A stretch of 6,673 nucleotides of DNA from Marinosulfonomonas sp. Lineage in GTDB: Bacteria; Pseudomonadota; Alphaproteobacteria; Rhodobacterales; Rhodobacteraceae. Under the pieces are notes generated by a model. The model ran no database searches, was not told the DNA's origin, and worked only from the letters and a program-made list of their open reading frames with translations. Every line of letters begins with the position of its first letter. Positions within the stretch are counted from its first letter, which is position 1. This document shows positions 5,620 to 6,673 of this stretch, piece by piece. Location: NCBI GenBank assembly GCA_019090845.1, contig JAHRVD010000196.1, forward strand, positions 1-6,673. Reading direction: 5' to 3'. The position numbers and the translations under genes were made by a program.

Positions 5620-6673
5620 ATGACATATTCACGACGTAAGATGATTGGCCTAATCGGTGGTGGCGTGGTGCTGGCCGCTACAGCTTCCACAGGCGGCTTT
5701 CTGGCGACCCGTCGCCCAACGCGCGCACTGGCCCCATGGGCCTCAGCCGGCAATTATGCAGACCCGAGGATGCGCGCACTTTCCTATGCGATCCTTGCCC
5801 CCAATCCACACAACAGACAGCCATGGGTTGCGGAACTGCAAGGCGAAGATCGTTTGATCATTCATCGAGATAAGGCACGCAACCTGCCTGCGACCGATCC
5901 ATTCGACCGTCAATTGACGATCGGCATGGGCTGCTTTCTGGAACTTCTGCGCATAGCGGCCGGCGATGATGGCTTTGTTCTGCAGACTGATCTGTTCCCA
6001 CTGGGCGAAGATGGACCGGTTGCCGAGATCCGATTTGAAAAAGGCGGCGCAAAAGACCCGTTGTTTGCCCATGTGTTTGATCGCCACACCAACCGAAACG
6101 GTTATGAGGACCGGGCGATCTCGGCGGACGCACAGACCGCTTTGGCCAAGTTCGCGACGATCAAAAGCGCCCAAGGCGATGTCGCCGTCTTACGAGATCT
6201 GACGTGGCAGGCCATGGAAATCGAAATGAAGACCAGACATGTCATGCAGGAAAGCGTCGATTTGATGCGGTTAGGCAAGGCCGAAATTGAGGCCAATCCT
6301 GATGGAATATCGTTGGGTGGACCCTTTCTGGAAAGTTTGAAATTGGTCGGAATGCTACGCCGCGAAGATCAACTTGACCCGACCACTTCAGGCTTCAAAC
6401 AAGCGCTGGATATGATCCAGAAAGCCATGAACGCCACCAACGCCTATGCGGTCGTGACCAGCAAGGGCAACACTCGGATCGACCAGATCCACGCGGGGCG
6501 TGATTGGATACGATTGCATCTGGCCGCAACCGGGCAAGGGTTGGCGATGCAACCTGTCAGCCAGTCCCTTCAGGAGTACCCCGAAATGGCAAAGCAGTAT
6601 GCACAGGTTCACGAGTTGTTGGCAAACCCCGGTGAAACGGTTCAAATGCTTGGCCGCGTGGGTTATGGTCCGG
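5620..6673 (+). CDS. Tat-exported Acg-like nitroreductase-family protein (3' end beyond window)
   Basis: An open frame of 351 codons with no stop before the window edge. The start ATG at 5620 has AAAGGA 8 nt upstream. The N-terminus carries a twin-arginine signal: SRRKMIG (4-10) followed by a Gly/Ala/Val-rich hydrophobic stretch to about 29, with a possible cleavage after ALA (36-38). The mature part shows the Acg-type nitroreductase pattern: APNPHNRQPW (60-69), DRQLTIGMGCFLELLRIAA (96-114), RHTNRNGYEDR (155-165), and near the C-terminus GRDWIRLHLAATGQGLAMQP (293-312), QEYPEM and GRVGYGP (345-351). Members normally bind FMN and reduce or sequester small electrophiles; Tat export would fit because the cofactor is loaded before secretion. 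The family usually ends about 20-30 residues after the GYGP motif, so the gene is nearly complete here. It has its own pair of operators. The substrate is unknown. Confidence 0.9.
   Translation, partial: MTYSRRKMIGLIGGGVVLAATASTGGFLATRRPTRALAPWASAGNYADPRMRALSYAILAPNPHNRQPWVAELQGEDRLIIHRDKARNLPATDPFDRQLTIGMGCFLELLRIAAGDDGFVLQTDLFPLGEDGPVAEIRFEKGGAKDPLFAHVFDRHTNRNGYEDRAISADAQTALAKFATIKSAQGDVAVLRDLTWQAMEIEMKTRHVMQESVDLMRLGKAEIEANPDGISLGGPFLESLKLVGMLRREDQLDPTTSGFKQALDMIQKAMNATNAYAVVTSKGNTRIDQIHAGRDWIRLHLAATGQGLAMQPVSQSLQEYPEMAKQYAQVHELLANPGETVQMLGRVGYGP

Overview
The window reads like a chromosomal segment of a proteobacterium, most likely a marine-type alphaproteobacterium. This rests on moderate GC content, alphaproteobacterial-looking protein sequences, an IS6-type transposase and a Tat-exported nitroreductase. 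Something near Thalassospira would fit, but that is an impression and not a computed result.

Left edge (1-542, minus strand): the first 44 codons of an IS6-family transposase lie against the 3' end of a small gene of unknown function. The last residues of that gene appear to be encoded by the insertion sequence, so its native C-terminus has probably been replaced. The gene's stop codon lies in frame with, and only 9 nt before, the transposase start.

Centre-left (543-3074): a 156-bp divergent intergenic region precedes a complete ppsA gene for phosphoenolpyruvate synthase (791 aa). Ahead of ppsA there is an FNR/ANR-like palindrome whose centre lies at -41.5 from the start site implied by a TATATT -10 box. 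This is the textbook geometry for class II activation and suggests oxygen-responsive control of this gluconeogenic enzyme.

Centre-right (3203-5470): a MarR-family repressor gene (minus strand) is divergent from a three-gene operon. The operon encodes two polytopic membrane proteins that look like distant HXXEE-type paralogues (the first with a degenerate motif) and one membrane protein resembling DUF6653. The marR/operon intergenic region carries two near-identical palindromic operators 45 bp apart flanking a divergent promoter core, so MarR very probably controls both itself and the operon.

Right edge (5471-6673): a second, different pair of palindromes 42 bp apart precedes a Tat-signal, Acg-like nitroreductase gene that runs off the window only a little before its expected C-terminus. 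Its operators do not match the MarR sites, so a second regulator is predicted, possibly encoded just beyond the window. The MarR / small membrane proteins / exported flavoprotein group looks like an uncharacterised envelope detoxification or redox-stress locus. That function is inferred from context and is not demonstrated by the sequence.
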